A model generated the notes under the pieces. The model did not search any database, was not told the DNA's origin, and was given only the letters and a program-made list of their open reading frames with translations. From Anaerocaecibacter muris (GTDB lineage: Bacteria; Bacillota; Clostridia; Christensenellales; Pumilibacteraceae): a DNA stretch of 64,000 nucleotides. Below are positions 15,919 to 24,891 of the stretch, piece by piece. Numbering within the stretch: the first letter of the stretch is position 1; each line of letters starts with the position of its first letter. The stretch covers positions 1 through 64,000 of the forward strand of contig NZ_CALPCE010000007.1 in the NCBI RefSeq assembly GCF_943192945.1. Direction: 5' to 3'. The position numbers and the translations under genes were made by a program.

Positions 15919-17709
15919 ATGAGGAAAATGAATAAGATAGCCGCAGTTACGCTCGCGGCAATTTCCGCAATGGCATTTGTCGGTTGCGGCAACGAAGCGG
16001 CAGCCCCCGCGTTCGCTTTTTATCAAGGCGACAGGGTGGACGCGGCGACGGGGAAAATGGAGTTTTCCACCGACCTGTTTTACCGCAACGACAAAAAGAA
16101 TAACGGCGCGGCGGACCCCTATGTTTTGGACAACACGACGCGCGACGGCTACTACTACATTTTTACGACTAACGGATATTTTTCCACGTCGCGCTCCAAG
16201 GACCTGGTCACGTGGGAAGAAGTGGGTCCCACACTCAATGCGTGGTCGGCGGATTCCGAACTCCTCGAAATAGTTTGGGAAGATATTTGGGCGCCCGAAG
16301 TCGTGTACGACCCCGATACCGAACTTTATTACATGCACTTTTCGGCGTCGCCGCGCAACTCGTCCACTATGGATATGTTGCTCATGGCGGCTGTGTCCGA
16401 AAACCCTTACGGACCGTATGACGTAGTCAACTTCCTCGACCCCGAAAGCTGCGGCGAGGAGAACGTTCATGTATACGACGAATCGTATTACAACGAACCG
16501 ATGGCGAAGTATTTGTTCCTTAATCCCGAAAAGCATTACGAATTTTCGACGACGCAAACGGGCAAAGGGCGCAAGTACCCCGGCGCGATAGACCCGCACG
16601 CATTTGTGGACGATGACGGCAAAAAGTACCTGTATTATGTGGATAACATAGGCTTAAACTTTATTACCGTCGTGGAAATGGAAAACTGGCTCAAACCCAA
16701 GTGGGAGACGGCGCAGCTTGTTACCGCTACGCGGTTCTGGACTGTGGAGGATTTTAAAGCGTACAAAGAAAACTCGACAATCCCCGCGGACGGTTACGTT
16801 ACTTACGAAGCGCTTAACAACACCATTAACGAAGGCCCCGTTATGACCAAGCATAACGGCAAGTATTATCTTACGTTTTCGATTAACTCTTACGAAAAGA
16901 GTGATTACGCCGTGGCGCAAGCCGTGGCGGATAGCCCGCTCGGACCGTTTCGCAAACTGCGCGAGGAGGAAAACGGCTTATTATTGTCGTCGCTGGCGCA
17001 GGGCAGTAACGAAGTTTCGGGATCGGGGCACCACTCCTTTATAACGGCTAACGATCAAATGTACGTTATTTATCACCGTCACGACGACTTTGTTACCGCG
17101 GGCGCGGCGCGTAACCCCGCCGTGGACGAAATAGAATGGGTAACGATAGAGGACATCAACGGCAAACAGATTGACGTTATGTATGCCAACGGTCCGACGT
17201 GGAACGTTCAACCGTTGCCGTTCGGCGAGTACCAAAACATAGCGACCGAAGCGGCGATTACGGGCTTGGAAAAAGACAACGCCAAGTATCTGTTTGACGA
17301 ACTGCTGTCGGTGTGCAAAACCGATACCGACTTCCATGTCAAATACGTAAACGAAACAATACTCACAAAAACAACGACCATTGCGTTTGACTTTGCGTCG
17401 CCGCGCAAAATCCGCGCGGTCATGCTGTACGAATCGAAGTTCGAGGACAGCGTGTTCAAGACGGCTACCGTCTACCTCGACACCGCCGACGGCAAGACCT
17501 ACACAATGAATCTCAAACTCATGGATGAGTTGTATGCGTGTAACGACTACTCGGGCGAAATAGAGTACGTTCAGCCGGGCGCGGCTATATTTGCGGAGTT
17601 CGCGCAAACGGAAGTAACGCGCGTGCGCGTGACCGTGCCCGTGGAAAAAGATCAATCGCAAGTAGGGATTTCCGAAATCCGTATACTCGGTTTGGCGGAG
17701 GGCAAATAA
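15919..17709 (+). CDS. GH43-like glycoside hydrolase lipoprotein
   Basis: This 596-residue lipoprotein (lipobox FVGCG) has the five-bladed propeller pattern of glycoside hydrolase family 43, which includes arabinanases, arabinofuranosidases and xylosidases. Likely catalytic residues are Asp66 (ADPYVLD), Asp225 (AIDPHAFVDDDG) and Glu305 (NEGPVMTKHNGKYYLTFS). Supporting motifs are IWAPEVVYDPDTELYYMHFS and GSGHHSFI. The C-terminal 180 residues look like a beta-sandwich carbohydrate-binding module. RBS AGGAGG precedes the ATG. It sits 167 nt after the permeases and 1 nt before the next lipoprotein gene, so the enzyme probably trims a polymer at the cell surface before import. Exact specificity is not readable. 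Confidence 0.85.
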   Translation: MRKMNKIAAVTLAAISAMAFVGCGNEAAAPAFAFYQGDRVDAATGKMEFSTDLFYRNDKKNNGAADPYVLDNTTRDGYYYIFTTNGYFSTSRSKDLVTWEEVGPTLNAWSADSELLEIVWEDIWAPEVVYDPDTELYYMHFSASPRNSSTMDMLLMAAVSENPYGPYDVVNFLDPESCGEENVHVYDESYYNEPMAKYLFLNPEKHYEFSTTQTGKGRKYPGAIDPHAFVDDDGKKYLYYVDNIGLNFITVVEMENWLKPKWETAQLVTATRFWTVEDFKAYKENSTIPADGYVTYEALNNTINEGPVMTKHNGKYYLTFSINSYEKSDYAVAQAVADSPLGPFRKLREEENGLLLSSLAQGSNEVSGSGHHSFITANDQMYVIYHRHDDFVTAGAARNPAVDEIEWVTIEDINGKQIDVMYANGPTWNVQPLPFGEYQNIATEAAITGLEKDNAKYLFDELLSVCKTDTDFHVKYVNETILTKTTTIAFDFASPRKIRAVMLYESKFEDSVFKTATVYLDTADGKTYTMNLKLMDELYACNDYSGEIEYVQPGAAIFAEFAQTEVTRVRVTVPVEKDQSQVGISEIRILGLAEGK

Positions 17710-17710
17710 C

Positions 17711-20700
17711 ATGAAAAAACAGAAAAAAGCATTAGCGGTTATTTGCGCTTTGGGCGCAATCGGCGCGGGCGCGGCGTTGGTCGCGTGCAACGACAATGTT
17801 CAACCCGCCCCCAAAAAATATTTACCCAACTATACGTTCCCGCCCGCATCGACGCACCCCGTGGACGAGAATATTACGCTCGACGGCAAGCTCGACGACG
17901 ACGCGTACAAAAATACGCGGTGGATGGAAATACGCAAAGAAAACGGCACCGAAACGGCGACCATGCGCATGACCTCTTATTTCGGCGAGCAGGGCGTATA
18001 CATGGGCTTCGACGTTACGGAAAGCGGGCGTATTTATGTCAACCACGAGCGCGCGTCGTATTTTAACAGCGGCATAGAAATGTACCTCGCAACGCAGGGC
18101 ACTAAAAGTCAAGATTCCGATACTGCGTTCGAAGTGGACATGGAGGCGGACGGCACGCTGACGTTCAAACGCCGCGTCAAAGGCGGATGGGTGCCTTTCC
18201 ACACCACTACCGACATTATGGCAACGCTTGTATCCACGACCAAAGGCGGAGAGGTCAATGAGGAAAGCTGTTACGGCTATACGCTCGAACTGTTTATGCC
18301 TTACGAATATTTGGTGTGGCTCGGCGTTTTGGAAGACGGCGAACGCCCCGAAGAATTTTACGTCAACCCCGTGCTTATATCGTCGTACTCATACTCCGGC
18401 ACAAAGCTCAACGTTGACAGATATTGGTACAACACCGTTTTGGAACAGCTCGACGGCGACGGGTGGACGCCGCCGACCAACTATCACTTCAACGCGAACG
18501 GGCTTGTTTCGCACGACATCAACGTTACGTGCACGGGCGACGGCACGGTGGGCGAGTACCGCGGCTATAACTATGCGGTGGATAAAAACAACCTCACGCT
18601 CAAAGCGGAAGCAAAAGCGGGCAGTCGCTTAAAAAGCCTTAAAATAAACGGCGTAGAGCGCAAAAACGACCTTGTAAACGGCATGATAACCCTGCCTACG
18701 GTTACAGCAGACGTCAATATCGTAGCCGAGTTTGAAACCACGCCGTCGCAAAAAGGCACGATAAGCGGCGCGGTTACGTACACGGGCACGGACAGCGCGT
18801 TCTACGATGACGCGGAAGTGCGCGCGTTTGACGGAACAAACACATACACTTCGACTATCGACGAAACAACGGGCGCGTACTCCATAGAAGCGCCTATCGG
18901 CGAATATCAAGTAAGCGTCATGTCCGTTACGGGCGGATACGCCGCCGCAAGCGTCAATGCAAATCTCGAATCGTCGATAACCGTCGATTTCGATATTGAC
19001 GATACCATGTACGGCGCAAATCGCACTCTGTATCTCAACGACGTTGTGTTGTCGGGCGGAAGCAAAGAGCTGTACACAAAGGAACAAGATCCTATCGCGT
19101 CCGATCGGTTTGTGTATAAAACATTTTTGGGGCTTGCGGACAACGCGCTTAAAATATCCACCGCCAACAGATACGTGACCGAGCAATGGTTGTATTGCGG
19201 CGGGGAATGGGTTCGCTTCCAAATAATGAACTGGGAAGGCGGCTACAACGTCAAACTTATTTGGAAGGATAACGGCAAAGAACGCGACGTCTCGGCAAGC
19301 ATAACAGGCGCCGCCAAAGAGCTTATGGATAAGCTGAACGGCATGTATTTGGCTTTTATACGCGACGGGTCGGAAGTTTCGGTCGCATACCTCAATGCGC
19401 AAGGCAACTGGACCAATCTTATAAATAAAGTAAGCGTTTCGACGTTTGCCGACGGCGCGGCGCTCACGGCTATCACTCTGTCGGGGCAGGAGGGCGTGTC
19501 GGGCGAATATCCCACCGCGGCTTACGGCGGCGTTATAGTACAGGGCACGACCGATCCCGCGCGCTTGCCCGCCGTCAATGTGACCGCGGTGTACGACAAA
19601 ACCGCCGTCACGTTGAGCGGATTGCAGGGCAAATACGCAATAGGCAGTACGGTCAGCTTTAACGCTACTCCCGCCGAAAACTATCTGTTAAAAGTGTACC
19701 TCAACGGCGAAGAGCTTGCAAAGAGCGGCGACGGTTATACTTTCACAATGCTCGGCAGAGCCGACTTGCGGTTCGAAACGGTCAAGAACGAGCCGCAAAA
19801 ATTGAGCCTTAATATTCGCGGCTACAAGTTCGGCGATTACACCGACCTCGACGGCGTGCAAGTCACGCTCAAAGGCATTAAGGATTACACTGCGACGATC
19901 GACAAAGGCGTTATCCAAATCGACGACATGATAGCGGGCGAGTACGAAATAATAATCGCGGGTTACGGCACTAAAATTGTCAATTTCGGCAAGGACGAAA
20001 GCGTCACGCTCGATTTCAAAATGTTCGGACCGAACGCCGCGTGGGAATTGACCGAGCAGAACGTCGCGTCGCCCGTAATTTACGCCAACGCGGGCAGGTG
20101 CTTTATTGCGTCCGAAAGCAAGTTCGGCGACTTCTTTATGGAAACCGAACTCAAATACAACGCCCAGCTTGCAGCAACCGCGTCAAGTACAAGCGCGGAC
20201 GAGTACACCCAGCGCAAAGGTTACGACATTTTATTCTCCAACGGAAAATCTTTGCAACCGTCGCTCAATTATCACGGCATATCGTTCTCTCCGCTGAACG
20301 AAAGCACTGCGATTGCGGGTTCGTCTTGGAGCGATGTATACAGACTTACGGATGCGGAAATAGCCAAGTATCACGGCGAGGGCATTAAACTCGGCGTCAT
20401 GCGCATAGGTCGCGGCGTAACCGTCACCGTGGACGGCAAGCCCGTTGCGGAGTTCCTGTTGCCGGAGGGCTACGAGGATATTACGGCTAACGTCGGCTAC
20501 CACCAGTATCACGGCAAGGGCTTGGGCAAGCAGGCGTATGCGTTTACGTTTAGCGATCAGGTCAGCAACGACGTAACAATTTCGGAAGACAGCGTTATTT
20601 CGGGTTGCAAGGTGGAACTCGAAGGCACGCCGAAAGTGGGAGGAACCGTCAAACTCAATATAACGCCCACTGTTCAGGACGCGAGCGCGACGCTCATGAC

Positions 20701-22501
20701 GTTTACCGTCAACGGCAAAGAATACGTGTCGGCATACGCGAACGGCGCAATCACGATTGAAAACTGCTGTTCCAACAAACTCGTCATAGTCGCCAAGTTC
20801 GCAAAACCCAAGTTCGCCGCGACGGTCGAAGCCGGCATGTGGAACTTGTCCGACATCGACAAAGGCGACGTAAGCTGTACAGGCTGGGGCGTGCTCGGCT
20901 TGGGCACAAAAACCGACTTTACTGCGTCGGTGGATTACAGGTGCAATACGGGCGCGTCTGAAAGTCGGCGGGAAATAATTTTGTACTTCCCCGAATCCAA
21001 AAAGTTCGTGTCGTTCGGCGCAATGCAAAAGGGCAACGAAGCGTTTGTGCAAAGTTGCGGCGGCACCGATACAATAAACAACAACGGCGGCGAGTACGAT
21101 GGTACGTATAATTCGATATACGGCTGGGCTAACATGTTGAACAACAACAGGCAGTTTAACACGGAGGAACGCGCCATGCTGTTCGGCGACGGGCTTAACG
21201 TCACGATAGTCAAGAGCGGCGCAACCGTCCACCTGTTTATCGACGGCGTGTTTGAACGGACGTTCGACCTTACCTCCGCGCTCGGCGAGAATGCGGCGAC
21301 CGCGACGTGCCTCGTTAAAATGCGCACTTGGGAGGGCGGTTTTGCAGGCAAGACCAGCCGCGTTATGATAGACGACAACACGGCGAACTATCTTGCGGGC
21401 ACGGTCGTTATCGACGCCGATATCAAAAACGGCACGGTCACGACGGACAAAACAAGCTATAATCCGCTCGCAAAGGACGAAATTACGCTCACGCTCACGC
21501 CTGCGACGGGCTACAAGATTAAGTCGCTTACCGTCAACGGCAAGGACGTGTCGGACGCTATTGTCAGCGGTACGTATAAGTTTACGGGCGTTGTGGGTCG
21601 TTCGACCGTCACTGCGGAATTTATGGCGACGACGGGCGTTGCGACAAGCAAGATAACCGTTTCCGCTATCGACGAACAAGGCAATCCCACGGTTATACCC
21701 GTCGGCAAAAAGTTCACGTTTACCAACATCGCAAACAGCTTGACGTACATTGCGACTACGGCGGCTAACGGCGCGCTTACTTTCGAGAGCGACGGTAAGC
21801 CCGTAAGCGAAATTGTTACGTTGGCTTACAAGGTGACTTCGCCGTATTGCGCGGATACGTCGGTTACGGTGACTGCGGACGGCGCGGTTGTAAACATTGC
21901 GTACAAGACCGTCCGCGTCGCTTGCGACATTGCGGAAAACACGCAGGACGTCAATCTCAACGCGCTTGTCGGCATGAACAAGGTTCTCGCTTACGAACGT
22001 TGGATTTCGGAATGGGATACGGAAATCGACACGGTAGACCCGCACTCGCTGTTGAGCGGCAGTAAGTATTGGACGTTGAGCGGCACGACTACCGCACGCC
22101 CCGAAAACACGACTTACGGTGCAATCACGAGCGGCGGCGGCTACTTGATCAAGGGCTTGAAAGGTCAGGAAGAGTACGAAAGCTGGGCGCCTATAATCAT
22201 GTCCGAAACGGTCAGCCACGTTAAGGTGCGCAAGGACGTTACCAAACTCCGCGTGTACGCGGGCAAGTGGTGGGGCAACCAAGCCGACGTTACGTTCACG
22301 CTGTGCATAGGCAATAACGTGTATGCGAGCAAGACGGTCGCCATGGGCGGAACTTCCGCAGGTCACGCAATCGTCGAGTTCGACTTTGACACGACGGATA
22401 TGTCGGCGAACGCACTGATAGAGTTCGAGCTTAAAATTTCGTCGAGCGCAAGCGACGGTTACTCGGTAGCCGGCTTACAGCTCCTCGGCAAGCTCGCTTG
22501 A
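17711..22501 (+). CDS. Very large surface lipoprotein with CBM9-like and repeat domains
   Basis: A 1596-residue lipoprotein (signal with ALVACND). Residues about 45-260 resemble a CBM9-like carbohydrate-binding domain (NITLDGKLDDDAYKNTRWME, then EQGVYMGFDVTESG). After it come several copies of a short bacterial repeat (LKSLKINGVERKNDL ... VTADVNIVAEF; again LTVNGKDVSDAI ... STVTAEF). These are interleaved with carboxypeptidase-regulatory-like sandwich domains (GTISGAVTYTGTDSAF ... GEYQVSVMSV) and concanavalin-like stretches. No catalytic site was recognised. It follows the GH43-like gene by 1 nt and probably holds polysaccharide near the enzyme and importer. It has no LPXTG signal, so the lipid anchor would be the only attachment. 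Confidence 0.8.
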   Translation: MKKQKKALAVICALGAIGAGAALVACNDNVQPAPKKYLPNYTFPPASTHPVDENITLDGKLDDDAYKNTRWMEIRKENGTETATMRMTSYFGEQGVYMGFDVTESGRIYVNHERASYFNSGIEMYLATQGTKSQDSDTAFEVDMEADGTLTFKRRVKGGWVPFHTTTDIMATLVSTTKGGEVNEESCYGYTLELFMPYEYLVWLGVLEDGERPEEFYVNPVLISSYSYSGTKLNVDRYWYNTVLEQLDGDGWTPPTNYHFNANGLVSHDINVTCTGDGTVGEYRGYNYAVDKNNLTLKAEAKAGSRLKSLKINGVERKNDLVNGMITLPTVTADVNIVAEFETTPSQKGTISGAVTYTGTDSAFYDDAEVRAFDGTNTYTSTIDETTGAYSIEAPIGEYQVSVMSVTGGYAAASVNANLESSITVDFDIDDTMYGANRTLYLNDVVLSGGSKELYTKEQDPIASDRFVYKTFLGLADNALKISTANRYVTEQWLYCGGEWVRFQIMNWEGGYNVKLIWKDNGKERDVSASITGAAKELMDKLNGMYLAFIRDGSEVSVAYLNAQGNWTNLINKVSVSTFADGAALTAITLSGQEGVSGEYPTAAYGGVIVQGTTDPARLPAVNVTAVYDKTAVTLSGLQGKYAIGSTVSFNATPAENYLLKVYLNGEELAKSGDGYTFTMLGRADLRFETVKNEPQKLSLNIRGYKFGDYTDLDGVQVTLKGIKDYTATIDKGVIQIDDMIAGEYEIIIAGYGTKIVNFGKDESVTLDFKMFGPNAAWELTEQNVASPVIYANAGRCFIASESKFGDFFMETELKYNAQLAATASSTSADEYTQRKGYDILFSNGKSLQPSLNYHGISFSPLNESTAIAGSSWSDVYRLTDAEIAKYHGEGIKLGVMRIGRGVTVTVDGKPVAEFLLPEGYEDITANVGYHQYHGKGLGKQAYAFTFSDQVSNDVTISEDSVISGCKVELEGTPKVGGTVKLNITPTVQDASATLMTFTVNGKEYVSAYANGAITIENCCSNKLVIVAKFAKPKFAATVEAGMWNLSDIDKGDVSCTGWGVLGLGTKTDFTASVDYRCNTGASESRREIILYFPESKKFVSFGAMQKGNEAFVQSCGGTDTINNNGGEYDGTYNSIYGWANMLNNNRQFNTEERAMLFGDGLNVTIVKSGATVHLFIDGVFERTFDLTSALGENAATATCLVKMRTWEGGFAGKTSRVMIDDNTANYLAGTVVIDADIKNGTVTTDKTSYNPLAKDEITLTLTPATGYKIKSLTVNGKDVSDAIVSGTYKFTGVVGRSTVTAEFMATTGVATSKITVSAIDEQGNPTVIPVGKKFTFTNIANSLTYIATTAANGALTFESDGKPVSEIVTLAYKVTSPYCADTSVTVTADGAVVNIAYKTVRVACDIAENTQDVNLNALVGMNKVLAYERWISEWDTEIDTVDPHSLLSGSKYWTLSGTTTARPENTTYGAITSGGGYLIKGLKGQEEYESWAPIIMSETVSHVKVRKDVTKLRVYAGKWWGNQADVTFTLCIGNNVYASKTVAMGGTSAGHAIVEFDFDTTDMSANALIEFELKISSSASDGYSVAGLQLLGKLA

Positions 22502-22560
22502 TGTTATCTCGACGGCGGATATAATTAGGCGTGCGGCTATGCCCCTATAAAGGCGGCGGC

Positions 22561-22590
22561 TTGACATGGCTTAAACATATCTGCTATAAT
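22561..22590 (+). promoter_or_regulatory. Promoter of the multipass membrane protein gene
   Basis: TTGACA (22561-22566), an 18-nt spacer and TATAAT (22585-22590), about 100 nt before the ATG at 22692. Confidence 0.7.
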
Positions 22591-22611
22591 TGACATAGAC
22601 ACTCGCGCAAA

Positions 22612-22639
22612 AAGGGAGCGACGCAAACGTCGTTCCCTT
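22612..22639. other. Leader hairpin downstream of the promoter
   Basis: A 12-bp stem with one G-U pair (arms AAGGGAGCGACG and CGTCGTTCCCTT) and a 4-nt loop. On the plus strand it lacks a clean T run. On the minus strand it is followed by TTTTT. It lies about 15 nt downstream of the expected transcription start, so it is either a leader structure or a terminator blocking antisense reading. Confidence 0.5.
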
Positions 22640-22691
22640 ACGCGTTTTGTGCCGCGAAAGCGGTAAAATTCGAATACGGATAACAATGTAA

Positions 22692-24065
22692 ATGGTTAAT
22701 TGGCTCAAATTCTTTTTTCTATCGTTCTTTTCGGACAGGTACGCAAAGCAAGCGGCGGAACGGCGCATGCTCAACGCGTTGGCGTGCGTGCTTATCGCGC
22801 TTGTGCTGTTGTTCGGCGGACTGTTGACGGGGTATGTCAGTTCGTTCGGCAAGCATTACGCCGCGGCGACGGAGTTCCGCGAGTTCGCGTATTCGGTGTT
22901 TGCGAGCGACGGCAACGGCGTGGAGTTTTCGATAGGCGGCAATAAAATGTCGGCGAATAAGCAGGTGGAAAAACTGACCGACGGCGACGGATACGCGCTT
23001 ATAATAGACACCCGACCCGTGCGCACCACTTACGACGACTTTATTGCGTTTTGCACCGACAAAAGCGGCGCGCGCATAGACTATGCGGCGTGGCTTGCGC
23101 TGGACGAGGAGCAGCGGAAAAACTATGCGTTCGGCATCGAGTACAGCGGCAAAGCAATAGACGTCGCGGCACGCGCGGAGAGTTACGAGCAGTATTTCGA
23201 TACGGAGAGTGCGAGCGAGCAGGCGAAAGCGGAGTTCGCGCAACTCAAAGAGCAAGTAAACTCGGACAAAATATCACAAGCCGAATATAACAATTTACTG
23301 TACGAACTGTATGTAAAACGCTACTATCCGAGTATGAGCAACTTCGAGCGTTACGGCAACGCGCCGACGGTGCGCACTTACTATCAAAAAAAGACCGACG
23401 AAAAAAAGCCGAAATCATTTTTGATAGTTTTCGAAAATCAGTTGGCGGCGTCGTTCGTCACGTCGGACGGCGTGTCCGTTCAGATCGACGGAACGTTTGC
23501 CGAGGCTAACGGCATTGCCGTAAACGGCGAAATGCCGACGGCGCAGGCGCGCAATAACGTGGACAGGCTGATGCGCGCCGTGTTCGACTCGGCGACGTCG
23601 ATCAACGCATACGTGTATGTTATAAACATATTCACGTCGTTGCCGTGGACGCTTATTGCGTTTGCGGTCTGTTCCGTAATGCTGTCCGTTACGGTGTGGT
23701 TGGCGCGCACAGAAAAATCGGTCGCGCTTCACGGCACAAAGTCAATAGGCTTCGGCGGCGCGTGCAAAATTGTCGGCATGTTCATGTTGGGCGCGGGCGT
23801 AATAACGTTTGTCGCGGCGGCGGTCATGTCGCAGTTCATATCGCGCGGCGCGGCGTTTTCGTACTCGCTGTTGTGCCTGTCGGCGGCGCTCGGCGCGCGC
23901 ACTTTGGCGTTTTGCATAGCGGAGGGCGTGCGCGCTCGGCGCAAAAAGAACGGAGCGGCGGCGGACGCGCCGACGGACGAACGAGCAGAAACAACGGACG
24001 ACAAAATCGCCGCTCAAAGTGCAGACTTGTTTAGCCTCAACGACGAAAATCAAACGGAAAATTAA
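22692..24065 (+). CDS. Multipass membrane protein with a large external domain
   Basis: I can only describe this 457-residue protein. One N-terminal helix (about 27-50) is followed by a hydrophilic domain of about 260 residues that ends with KSFLIVFENQLAASFVTSDG. Three membrane helices follow (about 305-335, 350-378 and 385-410), then an acidic and basic cytoplasmic tail. The layout of an extracellular domain between the first helix and a C-terminal helix bundle resembles DUF1189-type proteins, but I am not certain. It has its own promoter and terminator and stands alone. Confidence 0.7.
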   Translation: MVNWLKFFFLSFFSDRYAKQAAERRMLNALACVLIALVLLFGGLLTGYVSSFGKHYAAATEFREFAYSVFASDGNGVEFSIGGNKMSANKQVEKLTDGDGYALIIDTRPVRTTYDDFIAFCTDKSGARIDYAAWLALDEEQRKNYAFGIEYSGKAIDVAARAESYEQYFDTESASEQAKAEFAQLKEQVNSDKISQAEYNNLLYELYVKRYYPSMSNFERYGNAPTVRTYYQKKTDEKKPKSFLIVFENQLAASFVTSDGVSVQIDGTFAEANGIAVNGEMPTAQARNNVDRLMRAVFDSATSINAYVYVINIFTSLPWTLIAFAVCSVMLSVTVWLARTEKSVALHGTKSIGFGGACKIVGMFMLGAGVITFVAAAVMSQFISRGAAFSYSLLCLSAALGARTLAFCIAEGVRARRKKNGAAADAPTDERAETTDDKIAAQSADLFSLNDENQTEN

Positions 24066-24072
24066 AGTAAAA

Positions 24073-24098
24073 GCCGTCGGCAATACCGACGGTTTTTT
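24073..24098 (+). terminator. Intrinsic terminator after the membrane protein gene
   Basis: A 7-bp stem (CCGTCGG and CCGACGG) with loop CAATA, followed by TTTTTT. It lies between two convergent genes. Confidence 0.85.
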
Positions 24099-24107
24099 GT
24101 ACTGTAA

Positions 24108-24314
24108 TTATTCGGATTTAAATAATTCAATAGGCTCTATGTTTAGTGCGTCGCAGATGTCGAGCATGGTTTTTAAACTGATATTTATTTTACCGCTTTC
24201 GACTTTATGAATATAGCTCGCGTCTTTATCGATACGCAAGCTCAACTCATAAGCGGACAAACCGAGCTTACTCCTTATTTTTGATAAATTAACGCCGAAA
24301 TCATTAAATTGCAT
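24108..24314 (-). CDS. Small XRE-family helix-turn-helix regulator
   Basis: A 68-residue protein that is one complete Cro/CI-type helix-turn-helix domain: LSKIRSKLGLSAYELSLRI forms the first helices, and ASYIHKVESGKINISLKTML gives the recognition helix and the conserved xxxExGxxxxS pattern. No other domain is present. The gene converges on the membrane protein gene and has two inverted repeats just upstream of its own start, which fits self-repression. Its targets are unknown. Confidence 0.88.
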   Translation of the reverse strand: MQFNDFGVNLSKIRSKLGLSAYELSLRIDKDASYIHKVESGKINISLKTMLDICDALNIEPIELFKSE

Positions 24315-24336
24315 AATTACATTGTAGGCTATAATA

Positions 24337-24364
24337 AGTCGCGACTAATTGACCGACAGTCAAT
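24337..24364 (-). promoter_or_regulatory. Candidate operator upstream of the XRE gene
   Basis: Two adjacent dyads, the perfect AGTCGCGACT (24337-24346) and ATTGAC-N5-GTCAAT (24348-24364), lie about 25-50 nt upstream of the XRE start codon. I found no clear 17-nt spaced -35/-10 pair here. Confidence 0.4.
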
Positions 24365-24443
24365 ATAATGGAATTATAGTCAATACGGTTCAATTATATT
24401 CTAAAAGGCGAACCGCCGCAGAGTGGTGAAGTATTAATTTATT

Positions 24444-24657
24444 GTGCGGCTACGCCTGGATTTCTCCGCTCCGCTCGCTGACGCTCACTTCGGTCGAAAT
24501 GATGGGGGAAATTTAGATAATAAATAAGAGATAAAAGATAATAGTTACGGAAGTTTTGCTCTGCGCAAAACTTGATTTTAATATATAGAAAAGAAATGCT
24601 TATATACTCATCATCCCGAGCAACGCCGAGGGATCCAGGCGAACCGCCGCAGAAAGG
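24444..24657 (+). repeat. MITE-like intergenic repeat, copy E
   Basis: A full copy with left end GTGCGGCTACGCCTGGATTT, the ctccgctccgctcg block, an AT-rich core with the AAGTTTTGC/GCAAAACTT hairpin, and right end GGATCCAGGCGAACCGCCGC. A lone right-end fragment (GGCGAACCGCCGCAGAGTGG) lies just before it at about 24410-24428. I see no gene in 24315-24891. Confidence 0.75.
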
Positions 24658-24718
24658 TACAAGCTGTGCTCGGTTGATTATAATTTTGCCGTTATCGGGT
24701 AATTTTTGGCAGAAAGGG

Positions 24719-24747
24719 TTGCAAAATAAATACCGTTGTGGTAAACT
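24719..24747 (+). promoter_or_regulatory. Possible promoter of the GH78-like gene
   Basis: TTGCAA (24719-24724), a 17-nt spacer and TAAACT (24742-24747). The -10 box is weak. It lies 145 nt before the ATG. Confidence 0.45.
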
Positions 24748-24891
24748 GAATAGCGTATAAGTCGCGGCGGATAAGCCCGCTGTGGCGGTTTTGCGCGGTA
24801 GGACGCGACACGTCGGGTTTGCTCGGCGCGCGCATTAAGCAACAAACTTTCGATAAAAATTCGTCAATCGGGTTTTACGGGGTAGGAGTTT

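Noticed and set aside
20231-22366. A 711-residue minus-strand open frame
   Set aside because: It is antisense to the large lipoprotein gene, rich in Arg and His, with no domain; a shadow of GC-biased codons.
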